Shown piece after piece: positions 36,635 to 48,300 of a DNA stretch of 64,000 nt (position 1 is the first letter of the stretch; every line of letters begins with the position of its first letter). A program made the translations under genes and the position numbers. Where the stretch lies: NCBI GenBank assembly GCA_964035545.1, contig OZ037771.1:744001-808000 (forward strand), written 5' to 3'. Under the pieces are notes generated by a model. The model saw nothing but the letters and a program-made list of their open reading frames with translations. It had not been told where the DNA came from and searched no databases. This DNA comes from Bugula neritina (Eukaryota; Bryozoa; Gymnolaemata; Cheilostomatida; Bugulidae).

Positions 36635-39600
36635 CTAATAGTAGTAGTACTAGTAGTATTACTAGTACTAGTATTACTAGCAGTAGTATTACTAGCACTA
36701 GTAGTAGTAGTAGTACTAGTATTACTAGTAGTAGTAGTATCATTAGTAAACACTCACTGAGTGATAAACAAGTAGTGAATGATGTCAGCCTGTTCTGTAG
36801 CTTCATCAGTATTTAGCAGAAGATCCACCAACTCCATGGAGTTTTGTTTAGAAAAAGCGGAAGACTGTCCCGGTAGGTTGACAGGGAATTGGGAACTTGA
36901 GCTAACCTTGAGCATTCCTTCAATATCATGAACTATCTTATCACAGTCGGTGTGAGCAATGACCAGCTACTGCAACTAGTAACTAATGACTCACTACTGC
37001 AACTAGTAACTAATAACTCACCACTGCAACTAGTAACTAATGACTCGCTACCGCAACTAGTAACTAATGACTGTAACTTAATAAAGCCCTCAGAAGTTTG
37101 ATAACTAGACATGATTAAGCCAAAGCTGGTTGTACCAAGTAACTAGATCAAGTTGTATGTACCTGTAACTGAGCGCGACACATTCAGGGAGTTATCTGCC
37201 CGGGGATGGGACACGGAGGCTGAAATATTAATACAAAAACATTTGTGTTGGTTGAACATGGGAATAAACCAGCTGTTAACAAACAAAACATGCATTCTTA
37301 GTCTAAGTTTCATAATTATAGCAAACCTCAAAACAATAGAGAAAAAATTGATCAAATTATAAAGCTGTTGACTGAAATATGCATATCAGTGATGAAAACT
37401 GCTGAAATAAGAACATGTGACAAATGGAACATGACAAATGGAACATGACAAATGGAACATGACACAGAGAACGAGTATAGAGTATCTATTCTGTATGAGA
37501 AAGTTGACAAGAAGATAACTAACAAGTGAAGTCTACATCCGGCTCAGTGAGGAGAACGGAGAGACCTCGTCTGATTATTCCATGGACAGAGGGCGCTGTG
37601 TCACGCAGTTCTGACTTTCTGTTGGAAAACTCGCTGGCACCACTAGAAAGACGACTCCTGAGTGAAGGGTGTTGAGGTGAGGTAAAGAGCTGGCAGGCTT
37701 TAGAGTCTAAATAACACAAGAGTGAAATGCTTACATGATTACCATACAGATAGAGAGGTATTTAACTGATTACATGACTATCATACAGATGGAGAGGTAT
37801 TTAACTGAAAGACTAAACATTTACCAGTCTTAAAGTGAAGCCATTCTAGAGACTCGACACACGAAGTGGACAGGAAATTGTCCATGTTGCCAAGTTGCAC
37901 TCTCACACCGCCATAATATCCCGACTGCATCTTGGTGATGGCTCCCCTGAACTCAAAGGGGACCTCACCTGAGAAATCTGTGAGAGAGGAGACAGGAGAA
38001 CGTAATAGTAAAATATGTGGTACGAGTAAAATACTACGCCGTGATAAAGCCTTCACGTTAGTTGATAAGTTTCTATAGAAACGCATGCAATGTTAGCACC
38101 AGATTTTCCTTCAATGATTACAACAACAAACTTAGATTTCATCAAAAACTCAATATAGAGAAATTGTGGAACTTGCATATTAAACTGACTCTCAAAACTT
38201 GAAATTGAAAAAAAAATTTCAACAGAAGAGCAGAAGATGGAAACTGAACACCGAGTTCCATACCAGACATCCAGGTGTAGATAGGGAGGATCATGGTGGG
38301 TCTTCCCAACAGCTGCCAATTAGCCTTAAGATATTGCAAGTCAGTGAGGATATTATCAAATATGAAGTCTTGATCCATGGCGAGGTAGAAGGACTGTTGG
38401 TTATACAGCTGTAATACAGGATATACACAGCTGTAATACAAGATATACACAGCTGTAATACAAGATATACACAGCTGTAATACAGGATATACACAGCTGT
38501 AATACAGGATACACACAGCTGTAATACAAGATATACACAGCTGTAATACAGGATATACACAGCTGTAATACAAGATATACACAGCTGTAATACAAGATAT
38601 ACACAGCTGTAATACAAGATATACACAGCTGTAATACAAGATATACACAGCTGTAATACAAGATATACACAGCTGTAATACAAGATATACACAGCTGTAA
38701 TACAGGATACACACAGCTGTAATACAAGATATACACAGCTGTAATACAAGATATACACAGCTGTATCAAGCTATGTATACAGCGGTAATACACTGGATAC
38801 ACAGCTGCAATACATGAAAAATACCAGAATATACTATACAGTTGTAAGTGATGCAGAGACTCTAGTAAACTCATTGTATGCTGAAATATTATACATACCT
38901 CTGGGATGAAGCAGTGAATGCCCTCTCTATATCTGTACAGAGTGCTCGTGGCCAGTAAACCCACACCTCCAAGTCTACCTGTCAATCTAAACCGAGAATT
39001 CTTACCTACAATGAGCACACAACTTCAACATGATATAATAGCAGTAGGGGAGGATGCAGCTTATAGAATAGATGAAAAGACCAGAATGTGGCAGGACATG
39101 TTCAGAAAGTGACAAATACTTAACATTGCAGCAAACTCAAGTGTCGCATGACTCATCATAACAATCTCCAGAGCTTTCATCAAATCAACAGCTTTTTTAT
39201 TGTAAGAATAATGAATAGTCCATAACAAAAATAGAGATTCATTTCATACCCAAATGGTGAAAGGTTTCTGCAAGAACTTTAGCAGGATGTAGCTTGTAGC
39301 GGCCACCATCTTGAAAGCTCTCAATTGTGTGGCATTTTATATTACATTTCTCCAGACAAGCTCTAATGGCCTCAGTTTCAGCCAGGATGACCACTGAAGC
39401 AAGTACAATGTGACTGAAATACTAGACCAATTGCAGATAAATAAACAGAGGCAGCAGTGATATACATGTTTTAGTATAACATAGCTAACAACTAACAATA
39501 AACATTCATTCAATTAAAAGGTTAAATAAACAGCTTCAAACCAACTACTTCTCATACTTTAGAGTGAAAACGAAGATAATGTAGAAACATTGAGATACAT

Positions 39601-42600
39601 CGACCGTCGTAGCTGCGTGTGCTCTAGGAAGTCGCTACTATCTGAATATCTTACATGTAGTAAATTATATACGCAATACAGGAGAATACATGTTTTGATA
39701 ACAAAAAATTCACTCACACTGCACCACCAAATCAGGTTTGGGGAGAACATTGAGTCTTCTGTTCAGAGGGTCAAGTTCACTGGGAGAGATGAACCCCTCG
39801 GAGAGAAGGCAGCTAATGACGTAGAGTGACTGAGACCACTTGTGAGGTATTTGACCTACAGCCACTCTCTGCTGACTCCCTGCCTCTTTCCTTTCTTCCT
39901 GTACCTGTCCGACATGTAGAAGGTTCTAAAGATGGAGGGAGAGTTACAGAGACAGGTAAACAGGTAAAGAGGAAGGAGTGTTACCTGATCAGCGGGCACA
40001 GCATACATCTCTGGTAGAACCCGCAACCCTCCAGACATCTTCACTTGCAGCTTGTTCAGTTTCGTCATGTAATCACTGGCCTGAAATGTGTAGCTACAGG
40101 TAAATGTGTAGCTGCAGGTAAATGTACAGCTACAGGTAAATATGTAGCTACAGGTAAATGTGTAGCTACAGGTAAATGTGCAGCTACAGGTAAATGTACA
40201 GCTACAGGTACAGTAAATGTGCAGCTCTGTGGGTTTTGTTGTATGACTAAGAAAGGCATGAGTACAGACTAAAATGTGTCACCATATGTTGAGTGTTGAC
40301 ACATGTGTCAACATATGTATCAACACTCAACATGCAGACTAAAATGTGTCAACATATGTGTCAACATATGTGTGCAGAGAAACAAAGTTCACTTCCCATG
40401 CTGTTGAGTCACGTCGCTGGTAGTTACTTCTGTAACTTGTTTATACCGGAAGACATTCTACGACATTAGTGCTAGGGTAGAAAAAGATATCAGACTGAAC
40501 TTTCCTGACTCTCAAGTGCTAAGGTAAACCAGAACAGATGAATAATGCAAGCTGTTCATACAGTGTGACTTTCTTGTTACCAGTGTATTTAAAGGTAACT
40601 CACAGCGTCCTTGTTCCCGCTAAACGTCTCATTGATGGAGAGATATGCGAGGAAGAGCGGCCACTCACACTCCACATTCTCAAATCTCTGCAACTCCCAG
40701 GGTTCATAGTGCAGCCTGTTAGGGTCTTCCAACGCTGTCTTATACCCGTCTCTCAGGAACCGGCAGCACCCATACCGCCCCTACACATGGCAGCAGAGGG
40801 GTGAGCTCATTAAATACTAACTACAGCATCTTTTGGTAATGATAGTCTGTGCTAAAATATTTGAAACAACAGACTACTACAACTTACCAGACACTTGTTC
40901 AGGATGGCTTCTCTTGTCAGGTTTACCAGATTCTGATCATCAACAGCGAAAGCAGGAAACCCGATGATGGAGAGTAATCCACTATCAACTTCCTGTATAT
41001 ATTACACAATAGAGGTGATATATTACACAGCAGAGGAGATATATTACACAGTAGAGGTGATATATTACACAGTAAAGGAGATATATTACACAGTAGAGGA
41101 GATATATTACACAGTAGAGGTGATATATTACACAGCAGAGGTGATATAGAGGTGATATATTACACAGTAGAGGTGATATATTACACAGTAGAGGTGATAT
41201 ATTACACAGTAGAGGTGATATATTACACAATAGAGGTGATATATTACACAATAGAGGTGATATATTACACAGTAGAGGTGATATATTACACAGTAGAGGT
41301 GATATATTACACAGTAGAGGTAATATGTTACACAGTAGAGGTGATATGTTACACAGTAGAGGTGATATGTTACACAGTAGAGGTGATATGTTACACAGTA
41401 GAGGTGATATGTTACACAGTAGAGGTGATATGTTACACAGTAGAGGTGATATGTTACACAGTAGAGGTGATATGTTACACAGTAGAGGTGATATGTTACA
41501 CAGTAGAGGTGATATGTTACACAGTAGAGGTGATATATTACTCACTTTAGAGTTGGACTCGCGTGGAAGGAGAGACTGCAATATGGCGCTGCACTGAGCC
41601 ACCTTGTCAGCCTGCACTTGTATAGTAGAAAGACAACTCCCATTGGATCCAAACATGTCCAAACCCGCTATGGCTTCCATTGCTGCCTACAGGTAAAATA
41701 TGCTGACATTACAAGCAAACACAGTGCAGTAGAGTGTTACACCTGCCAACATCTACATAGTGATATATGCGAGCTGTAAAGTAGGGAAGGAGTTGCGTTA
41801 CCTTTGCCATTCCAATAGAACTAGAATTGAGTTCTGGTAAACCGTGGTTGGTTTTGTCTCCTCTCTCCCAAATACCATAATCCTACAAAGTATAATAACA
41901 GCCATGTGTGACATATAATAGTCATCCTGTATTCATACTTTTAACAAACCTCAACAGCACAACACACAGCACTAGAAACACTAAACAGATATCTTTGATT
42001 CATGTCAATGAAAACCAACTAAACTATTCTAAATAGAAGGCAACTCTTAATGATTTAAAATAGATGTATTAATTTACTTGATAAATAGTGCGCGAATTTA
42101 CCAAATAAATATTTTAATCAATTTTCAATTACTAGACAGTATCAAAGAATAGATAGTATTTAACAATATAATATATCTAAAAATAGACCATAACTAATAA
42201 TAGGCCACATTTAATCATAGACTATTATATCTAATAATAGACTATTATATTTAATAATAGACTATTACATCTAATAATAGATAATGTGCTTACAGGTATG
42301 CGGTAGGCTGACTCAATGTAGTAGACGAGGTTCTGAATGAAGTCTACTTCATCTAGTGTATAGACGATCTGCAGACCTGCAAGTAGTTTAAATGAAGAGA
42401 TCAATTAATATTTATAGCACTAGCACTAGCACACTCACAGATGATATAACTCTACCAACATACCACTGGCTGTCATCTGAGCTAACATCAGCAAGTAGAA
42501 GCTTGTGGCATCTATTTGCAGGTGCCCCCAGGCCGAGTCTGACACCACCGTGCTATGGTCTTTACTTGAGTATTTAGCATGCAGTGAATGTTTGGGTACT

Positions 42601-43137
42601 TGAGAGTGTTTAAAGGTTTCCACCTTGTCTGCCTGTCTCATCATACAAACTAGTAGACCCCTCATTAGCTTTACAACAGACTATAACATAACAGTTATAT
42701 TAGATTACTTCATTTCAATATAATACAAGTTTAAACATAATTTACATTGAAAGTTATTCTTTACCTGTTCTAGTTCATATGCTTTGGCCCTTTCATTATC
42801 TATATCAGCTGCTTTACGATATGCCAGTGCTAGAGCCCACAAGCCGCATGCACAATACACATTATCTCGCACCCACGCATCGCCATTCTCTGCTGAATAA
42901 GCCACTAGACCCGTTATAGAATTCTGAAAGCAAATCATTGAAGTCTACCAAGTTATACGAAGAAGTGCCAGCATGGAGTACATTGTATACAAATCATCTA
43001 ACTTACATTTATTGAAAAGACAAACAATATTAGCAAAACACAAAAAGAATAAAGTCTACCTGATGCTTGATCACAGTTTGACAGATTATTCTGTGATAGA
43101 AATCAAGCTGAATTCCCGAGTTACTTCGACTTCTCAT
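32375..43137 (-). CDS. PHKA: Phosphorylase b kinase regulatory subunit alpha
   Basis: The regulatory alpha subunit of the (alpha-beta-gamma-delta)4 kinase that activates glycogen phosphorylase. I placed 27 exons; first bases in order are 43137, 42923, 42680, 42376, 41882, 41686, 40992, 40780, 40080, 39904, 39393, 39005, 38408, 37968, 37706, 37219, 36966, 36274, 35773, 35188, 34814, 34568, 33966, 33707, 33151, 32728 and 32511. Total is about 1205 aa, against about 1223 in human PHKA1. The start is the classic MRSRSNSG. The glucoamylase-like half has [37 protein letters not shown] and [20 protein letters not shown]. The C-terminal half has [37 protein letters not shown] and [13 protein letters not shown]. 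It ends in CLIQ, a CaaX farnesylation box as in mammalian PHKA. Alpha rather than beta is clear from this C-terminus. The exon 16/17 joint (37170 or 37163 to 36966) is the only uncertain one. Confidence 0.95.
32745..32940. repeat. TA-rich repeat with CTCACAGGTA insertions (PHKA intron 25)
   Basis: Long (TA)n runs are separated by copies of ACTCACAGGTAATATAT. They fill the intron between PHKA exons 25 and 26. On the minus strand the insert reads TTACCTGTGAGT. Confidence 0.85.
33171..33650 (-). repeat. 24-bp minisatellite filling PHKA intron 24
   Basis: About 19 copies of the unit ATAGTATAGAGATAGAGTAG (plus strand, core 20 bases). The array starts a few bases inside the donor of exon 24 (GAG|GTGAGACTATTCTATAC) and stops about 20 bp before the exon 25 acceptor. 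Confidence 0.9.
34040..34445 (-). repeat. 19-bp minisatellite in PHKA intron 22
   Basis: About 21 copies of ACAGTATATAGTACCACAT. It reads open in all minus-strand frames and creates three overlapping 134-157-codon pseudo-ORFs. It occupies most of the intron between exons 22 and 23. Confidence 0.92.
34600..34745 (-). repeat. Copied exon 21 donor junction, about 48-bp unit x 3
   Basis: On the minus strand the real exon 21 end is GACTTTGTAGTGCTAGAAG|GTTGGTTAG. Two further copies lie downstream, each with about 20 bases of exon end plus donor and intron start. One has GAAAGTTGG, which breaks the donor. The other keeps GAAG|GTTAG. Confidence 0.8.
35189..35570 (-). repeat. 32-bp array of copied exon 20 acceptor (PHKA intron 19)
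   Basis: The unit on the minus strand is TACTACAG followed by GAACTGTTACTGTACATGTC and a few bases, about 12 copies. The true junction is CTACAG|GAACTGTTACTG, so each unit carries the acceptor plus about 23 bases of coding exon. It fills the whole intron. Confidence 0.88.
36296..36745. repeat. Trinucleotide (TAG/TGG) microsatellite in PHKA intron 17
   Basis: A 450-bp run of GTA/GTG triplets (TAC/CAC on the minus strand) spans nearly the whole intron between PHKA exons 17 and 18. Its poly-Thr, poly-Leu and poly-Val frames are artefacts. Confidence 0.95.
36966..37075 (-). repeat. 33-bp repeat copying the PHKA exon 17 acceptor
   Basis: About three copies of CTGCAACTAGTAACTAATGA (plus strand). 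On the minus strand each gives TTACTAGTTGCAGTAG-like sequence, matching the region just upstream of the exon 17 start. Confidence 0.7.
38404..38770 (-). repeat. 22-bp array of copied exon 13 acceptor (PHKA intron 12)
   Basis: About 16 copies of the minus-strand unit TATCTTGTATTACAG|CTGTGTA. The true junction is TGTATTACAG|CTGTATAACC. Every unit has a pyrimidine-containing tract, an AG and the first four exon bases. Confidence 0.88.
40084..40215 (-). repeat. 18-bp repeat at PHKA exon 9 acceptor
   Basis: About seven copies of CTGTAGCTACACATTTAC (minus strand). The real 3' splice site reads TAGCTACACATTTCAG|GCC, which is a unit whose end has changed to CAG. Confidence 0.75.
40998..41543 (-). 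repeat. 21-bp minisatellite that is nearly all of PHKA intron 6
   Basis: About 26 copies of GTGTAATATATCACCTCTACT (minus strand), the exon-6-proximal half with a T-to-C change (AACATATC). The donor AAA|GTGAGTAATATATCACC and the acceptor TGTGTAATATATACAG|GAAG both look like edge units of the array. Confidence 0.9.
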
Positions 43138-45394
43138 ACTTCCTTCAACAGAAGGTTTTTAACATTAACTGCACCGTATAAAATGAAAATAGAATACACC
43201 ACCTATAGCAACCTGCAAATTAATTGTCAGTCACAACCCGCACATCTAGATTAAGAAGCCAGGATTATAATCTGACTGAGAAATAAGGGGTGACCATCAC
43301 TCACCTCAACTGCAACTATTAGAACTACTGTGTGTCAGTCTATATTGGTTGGCCAATGTGGAACCTTTTTAGCTTGGCTTTGGAGCATAATTGCTTTATT
43401 TCACAGGCAACTTCTTTTGCTACAAGCATTAACCAGAACCAGCACTATTCAATACAACTACAGCTTAGTATCTACCTCAATAAAACTGTCAATATACAAA
43501 AGATTTAGTTACAAAAAAAATCATAAAACAAAACATTTTAGTTTTGCTTTTGATAATTAGTGATCCTAACTAACATTAAACTTATTTACCAATCCGAGGA
43601 AGTTTACTGTTAGTTTTATTATTACACATATATCATATATGTCTTAGCTGCAAAGTATAACACTAACAGAACAAACTAACCAGGGATTCTGATAACTTCT
43701 ACTAAATCTAAGTCACTATAATATTTGCAACTTTATACCTAAAACAATTTATATCACTGTGGAAGCAATTGTAACTATCACTCTCTATTGGTATTGCTAT
43801 GACTCATACTTAGTTACAATTATAGTCATACTGATAGTGATACTGCAAGTGTAAAACATCATCTTAAAATTTATTTATTCCACTCATAGTATTACTATTA
43901 GCATAGCTAATAGTAATACTAATACTAATAGTATTTGACCATTTCTATTGTAAATTTGAATTACTAATAATAATTGCAATTTGTATCCTAATCACTATTA
44001 CTATTACTATTAGTATTACTATTAGTGAATTAGTGCGAATTGAATTATGATTATCACTAATTCATAATCATTATGATTATGATAATCATAATACTAATAG
44101 TTACTATTATCAACTATGAGTATGACTATTAGTATTACTATAACTATAAGTACAGCTATAAGTCAGATAATAAGTACAAGTTAAGAATTTCAAATTGAAT
44201 GCCAATAAGTATAACTAATATAGTAATAACTAAAAGTAAATAACTCAATAAGTATAACTATAGAATTATAATAGTAGATAATACTAATAGTAATAGTATA
44301 AGTATTAGTATAAGATTAAACAATCATATTTGTGATTGTCAGCTTTAGGCTTATATTGATAGCTAAATTTACCTTTAACTTTTATTCATCAGTATGTTGT
44401 TTTTAATATTAATATACATTTAAACATAATTGTTGTTAGTTATACTTTTAGTAACACTCAAGGTTGGTACAGCAATGAAGAATTTTTATATAATTAGCTC
44501 CGAGTTGGGGGTGAGTGAGCCTAGTAGTTTAGGGTTCTCAAGTTTGAACTTACGTCCTTAAACTCCAAACTTGAGAACTCTAAGCTATTGAACGTATTCA
44601 CCCCCAACTCGGAGCTGCTTATAGAACTATTCTTACTTGAGCAGCGCATATAATAATTATTATTCTGCTGCACTTCAATAATTGGAATTGTCGTTTCTAC
44701 CAACTGAGTATTTCATCTGGCAACAGAAGGAACTTTTCACTATAATTGCTTCATTATAAATACAATAGCATAGAAATTTATGAGATTATAGATTTTTAAC
44801 GAAGGACCATATGTCTGTGATATTTTTGTGAAATAGTAGAAATACTTTTGCCAGACATGTTTGCATGTGTATGCATGCATGTGCATATGCAAGGGGAATG
44901 TAAATTTTTAACCAATTATTGGATGCTGTAAATAGTTACACTACTCAAGTGCTGTTTTGCAAGATCCTAATAATGTGTGTCAAAGCATTTGAACCATTGA
45001 CTTCCAATCCCTACATCTAAAATGCTTCTTTAGAGACATGCAGGTATAATTTATAAATTGTGCAGACAGGCTGTTTACCTGCTACCATATCACATATGGA
45101 GCAATAGATTGCTTTTATATATCAACAAAAAAGTTTAGCATATTTTCAGGGATCACTAATTTTTGAAATTTGAAATACAAAAGTTACATATTCAGAACAA
45201 ATAGGAATTTCCACATTATGAGTATTATTGGTGAAAAATAGAGTCAATATTTTCTTGTTTGCCTTAGATCCTGCTGAATAGCTCATAAACTAGATGAAAG
45301 TACAATTACATGTAAAATATCTAGATAACGTTCATTATTCACAGATCTTGATATTTATAACAAATATTAGCAATAAAGTTAGGAAGCTATTCCA
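43138..45394. other. Intergenic between PHKA and sulfotransferase gene
   Basis: No gene was found. The stretch 43.86-44.33 kb is packed with TAGTAATACTAATAG-like words. A 121-bp hairpin is listed at 44.5 kb. The rest is AT-rich without splice-linked open frames. Confidence 0.5.
44496..44616. repeat. 121-bp imperfect hairpin
   Basis: The left arm starts AGCTCCGAGTTGGGGGTGA and the right arm ends TCACCCCCAACTCGGAGCT, a perfect 19-bp terminal match. Internal arms GTTCTCAAGTTTG / CAAACTTGAGAAC also pair, around an 18-nt loop. Between them the pairing is imperfect. It could be a small foldback element or a structured RNA. Confidence 0.7.
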
Positions 45395-48300
45395 TTATCC
45401 ACGTGTAATTCTATATTTAGTATTGGGGAACTTTTTATCCAGCATATCGTGAACTTTAGAGACGGCTTCTTTATATTTACGTCTGATAACAACTTCTTGT
45501 TCCAGAGCGTAGTTCTACAAGGGAGATTATTCTGTGTATGAGAGGTAATGTGTATTTATAATGACTCACTAATCATCTTCCTTATATCTACCTTGCAAGT
45601 TACACTAACCTTGTAATTGCAAAATTTACAAGGTTAGTGATAGGTATGTTTAGGCCTTACAATTTGAACGAGTTGGAACTTGTTTGAGAATAGCCTATTT
45701 CTAGAACATTTCATATTTGAAAAGATATTATTTGTTCAGCAATTACAGTATGATTTGTAAACCATGTTATCTCCAAAAAAATATGAAGTCAGAAACTGAG
45801 CATTGACTAACCAATCATTTACCAATGAGCTGTGATGCTGCAGAAAGCAGACAACCACTGTCCTTCTATATCTACAGTAAAGAGCAGACAACTACTGTCT
45901 TTCTATATCTACAGTAAAGCGCAGACAACTACTGTCCTTCTATATCTACAGTAAAGAGCAGACAACTACTGTCCTTCTATATCTACAGTAAAGAGCAGAC
46001 AACCCCTGTCCTTCTATATCTACAGTAAAGAGCAGACAATTACTGTCCTTCTATATCTACAGTAAAGAGCAGACAACCACTGTCCTTCTATATCTACAGT
46101 AAAGAGCAGACAACTACTGTCCTTCTATATCTACAGTAAAGAGCAGACAACTACTGTCCTTCTATATCTACAGTAAAGAGCAGACAACTACTGTCCTTCT
46201 ATATCTACAGTAAAGAGCAGACAACTACTGTCCTTCTATATCTACAGTAAAGAGCAGACAACTACTGTCCTTCTATATCTACAGTAAAGAGCAGACAACC
46301 ACTGTCCTTCTATATCTACAGTAAAGAGCAGACAACTACTGTCCTTCTATATCTACAGTAAAGAGCAGACAACTACTGTCCTTCTATATCTACAGTAAAG
46401 AGCAGACAACTACTGTCCTTCTATATCTACAGTAAAGAGCAGACAACCACTGTCCTTCTATATCTACAGTAAAGAGCAGACAACTACTGTCCTTCTATAT
46501 CTACAGTAAAGAGCAGACAACTACTGTCCTTCTATATCTACAGTAAAGAGCAGACAACTACTGTCCTTCTATATCTACAGTAAAGAGCAAACAACTACTT
46601 ACTCGGTATTTATCAATAGGACCAGGTTGTCGCTTTAGACTTTTGTTTTCTGGATTCTTAACTACACAGCAGTGTCTTCTGTAGAATAGTATAACATAAT
46701 ATAATACAACATAGATAGTAATATAGTACATTCTGTAGAATAGTATAACATAATGTAATACAACATAGATAGTAATATAGTACATTTTGTAGAATAGTAT
46801 AACATGATATAATAAAACATAGATAGTAATATTGTACATTATGTAGAATAGTATAACATAATATAATACAACATAGATAGTAATATAGTACATCATGTAG
46901 AATAGTATAACATAATATAATACAACATAGATAGTAATATAGTACATTATGTAGAATAGTATAACATAATATAATACAACATAGATAGTAATATAGTACA
47001 TCATGTAGAATAGTATAACATAATATAATACAACATAGATAGTAATATAGTACATTATGTAGAATAGTATAACATAATATAATACAACATAGATAGTAAT
47101 ATAGTACATTATGTAGAATAGTATAACATAATATAATACAACATAGATAGTAATATAGTACATCATGTAGAATAGTATAACATAATATAATACAACATAG
47201 ATAGTAATATAGTACATTATGTAGAATAGTATAACATAATATAATACAACATAGATAGTAATATAGTACATTCTGTATAATAGTGTAACATAATATAATA
47301 CAACATAGATAGTAATATAGTACATTATGTAGAATAGTATAACATAATATAATGTATAGAATATAACATACAGAAGAGTCAAATTTTATGTTCATACTAG
47401 CTATCATGAAAATTCCTATTGTGATATCTGTCAAAATGCCAGGCCATTTGTACAGCAGGTAGAATTCATACTGGTGAGTGGTGGATATAGATGTAGCAAC
47501 ACAGCTAGCTGCTAGTTCCATTTTATTACACCACTTACATGTAACTTTTACAATGTAGTAATATTTTACCTAAAGTTGGCTCCATCAAACTTATAATCAA
47601 GAAACGCCTGCATTTGTTCCATCTCTTCCATGGGATTTTCTCTCACTCTGTTGTATACCAGAACATGTAGAGGTCTCGTATACTCTGTAAGCCAATACTT
47701 GGCATGTTTCAACCATCTTGGTATATAGTTGCGCAATCTCTTTTTCCAAACTGTGAAAAGATGGATGCATAACATATTTATTAGTACTATTTATTCATAG
47801 CAAGTGAAGCTGCTTATCAATGGAGCTTTGATAGTTGTATGCCACCTCACCACATGCACCATCCACCTCACCACATCCACCATCCACCTCACCACATACA
47901 GTTCACCACATCCACCTGACCACATGCACCATCCACCTCACCACATGCACCATCCACCTCACCACATACACCATCCACCTCACCACATGCACCATCCACC
48001 TCACCACATCCACCTCACCACATGCACCATCCACCTCACCACATGCACCATCCACCTCACCACATGCACCATCCACCTCACCACATCCACCTCACCACAT
48101 GCACCATCCACCTCACCACATCCACCATCCACCTCACCACATCCACCTCACCACATGCACCATCCACCTCACCACATCCACCTCACCACATGCACCATCC
48201 ACCTCACCACATGCACCATCCACCTCACCACATCCACCTCACCACATGCACCATCCACCTCACCACATACACCATCCACCTCACCACATCCACCTCACCA

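Noticed and set aside
36055-36806. Poly-Thr, poly-Leu and poly-Val frames of 150-230 codons
   Set aside because: Translation of a trinucleotide microsatellite in PHKA intron 17. Only the exon 18 part at one end is real.
37153-37362. Plus-strand 69-codon open frame
   Set aside because: Antisense to PHKA exon 16, which is supported by phase with its upstream neighbour.
40985-41680. 231-codon frame with repeated ISPLLCN
   Set aside because: It is PHKA exon 6 running into a stop-free repeat intron.
46558-47521. Two 270-290-codon Tyr/Leu/Ile-rich frames resembling membrane proteins
   Set aside because: They come from the about 51-bp intronic minisatellite next to sulfotransferase exon 6.
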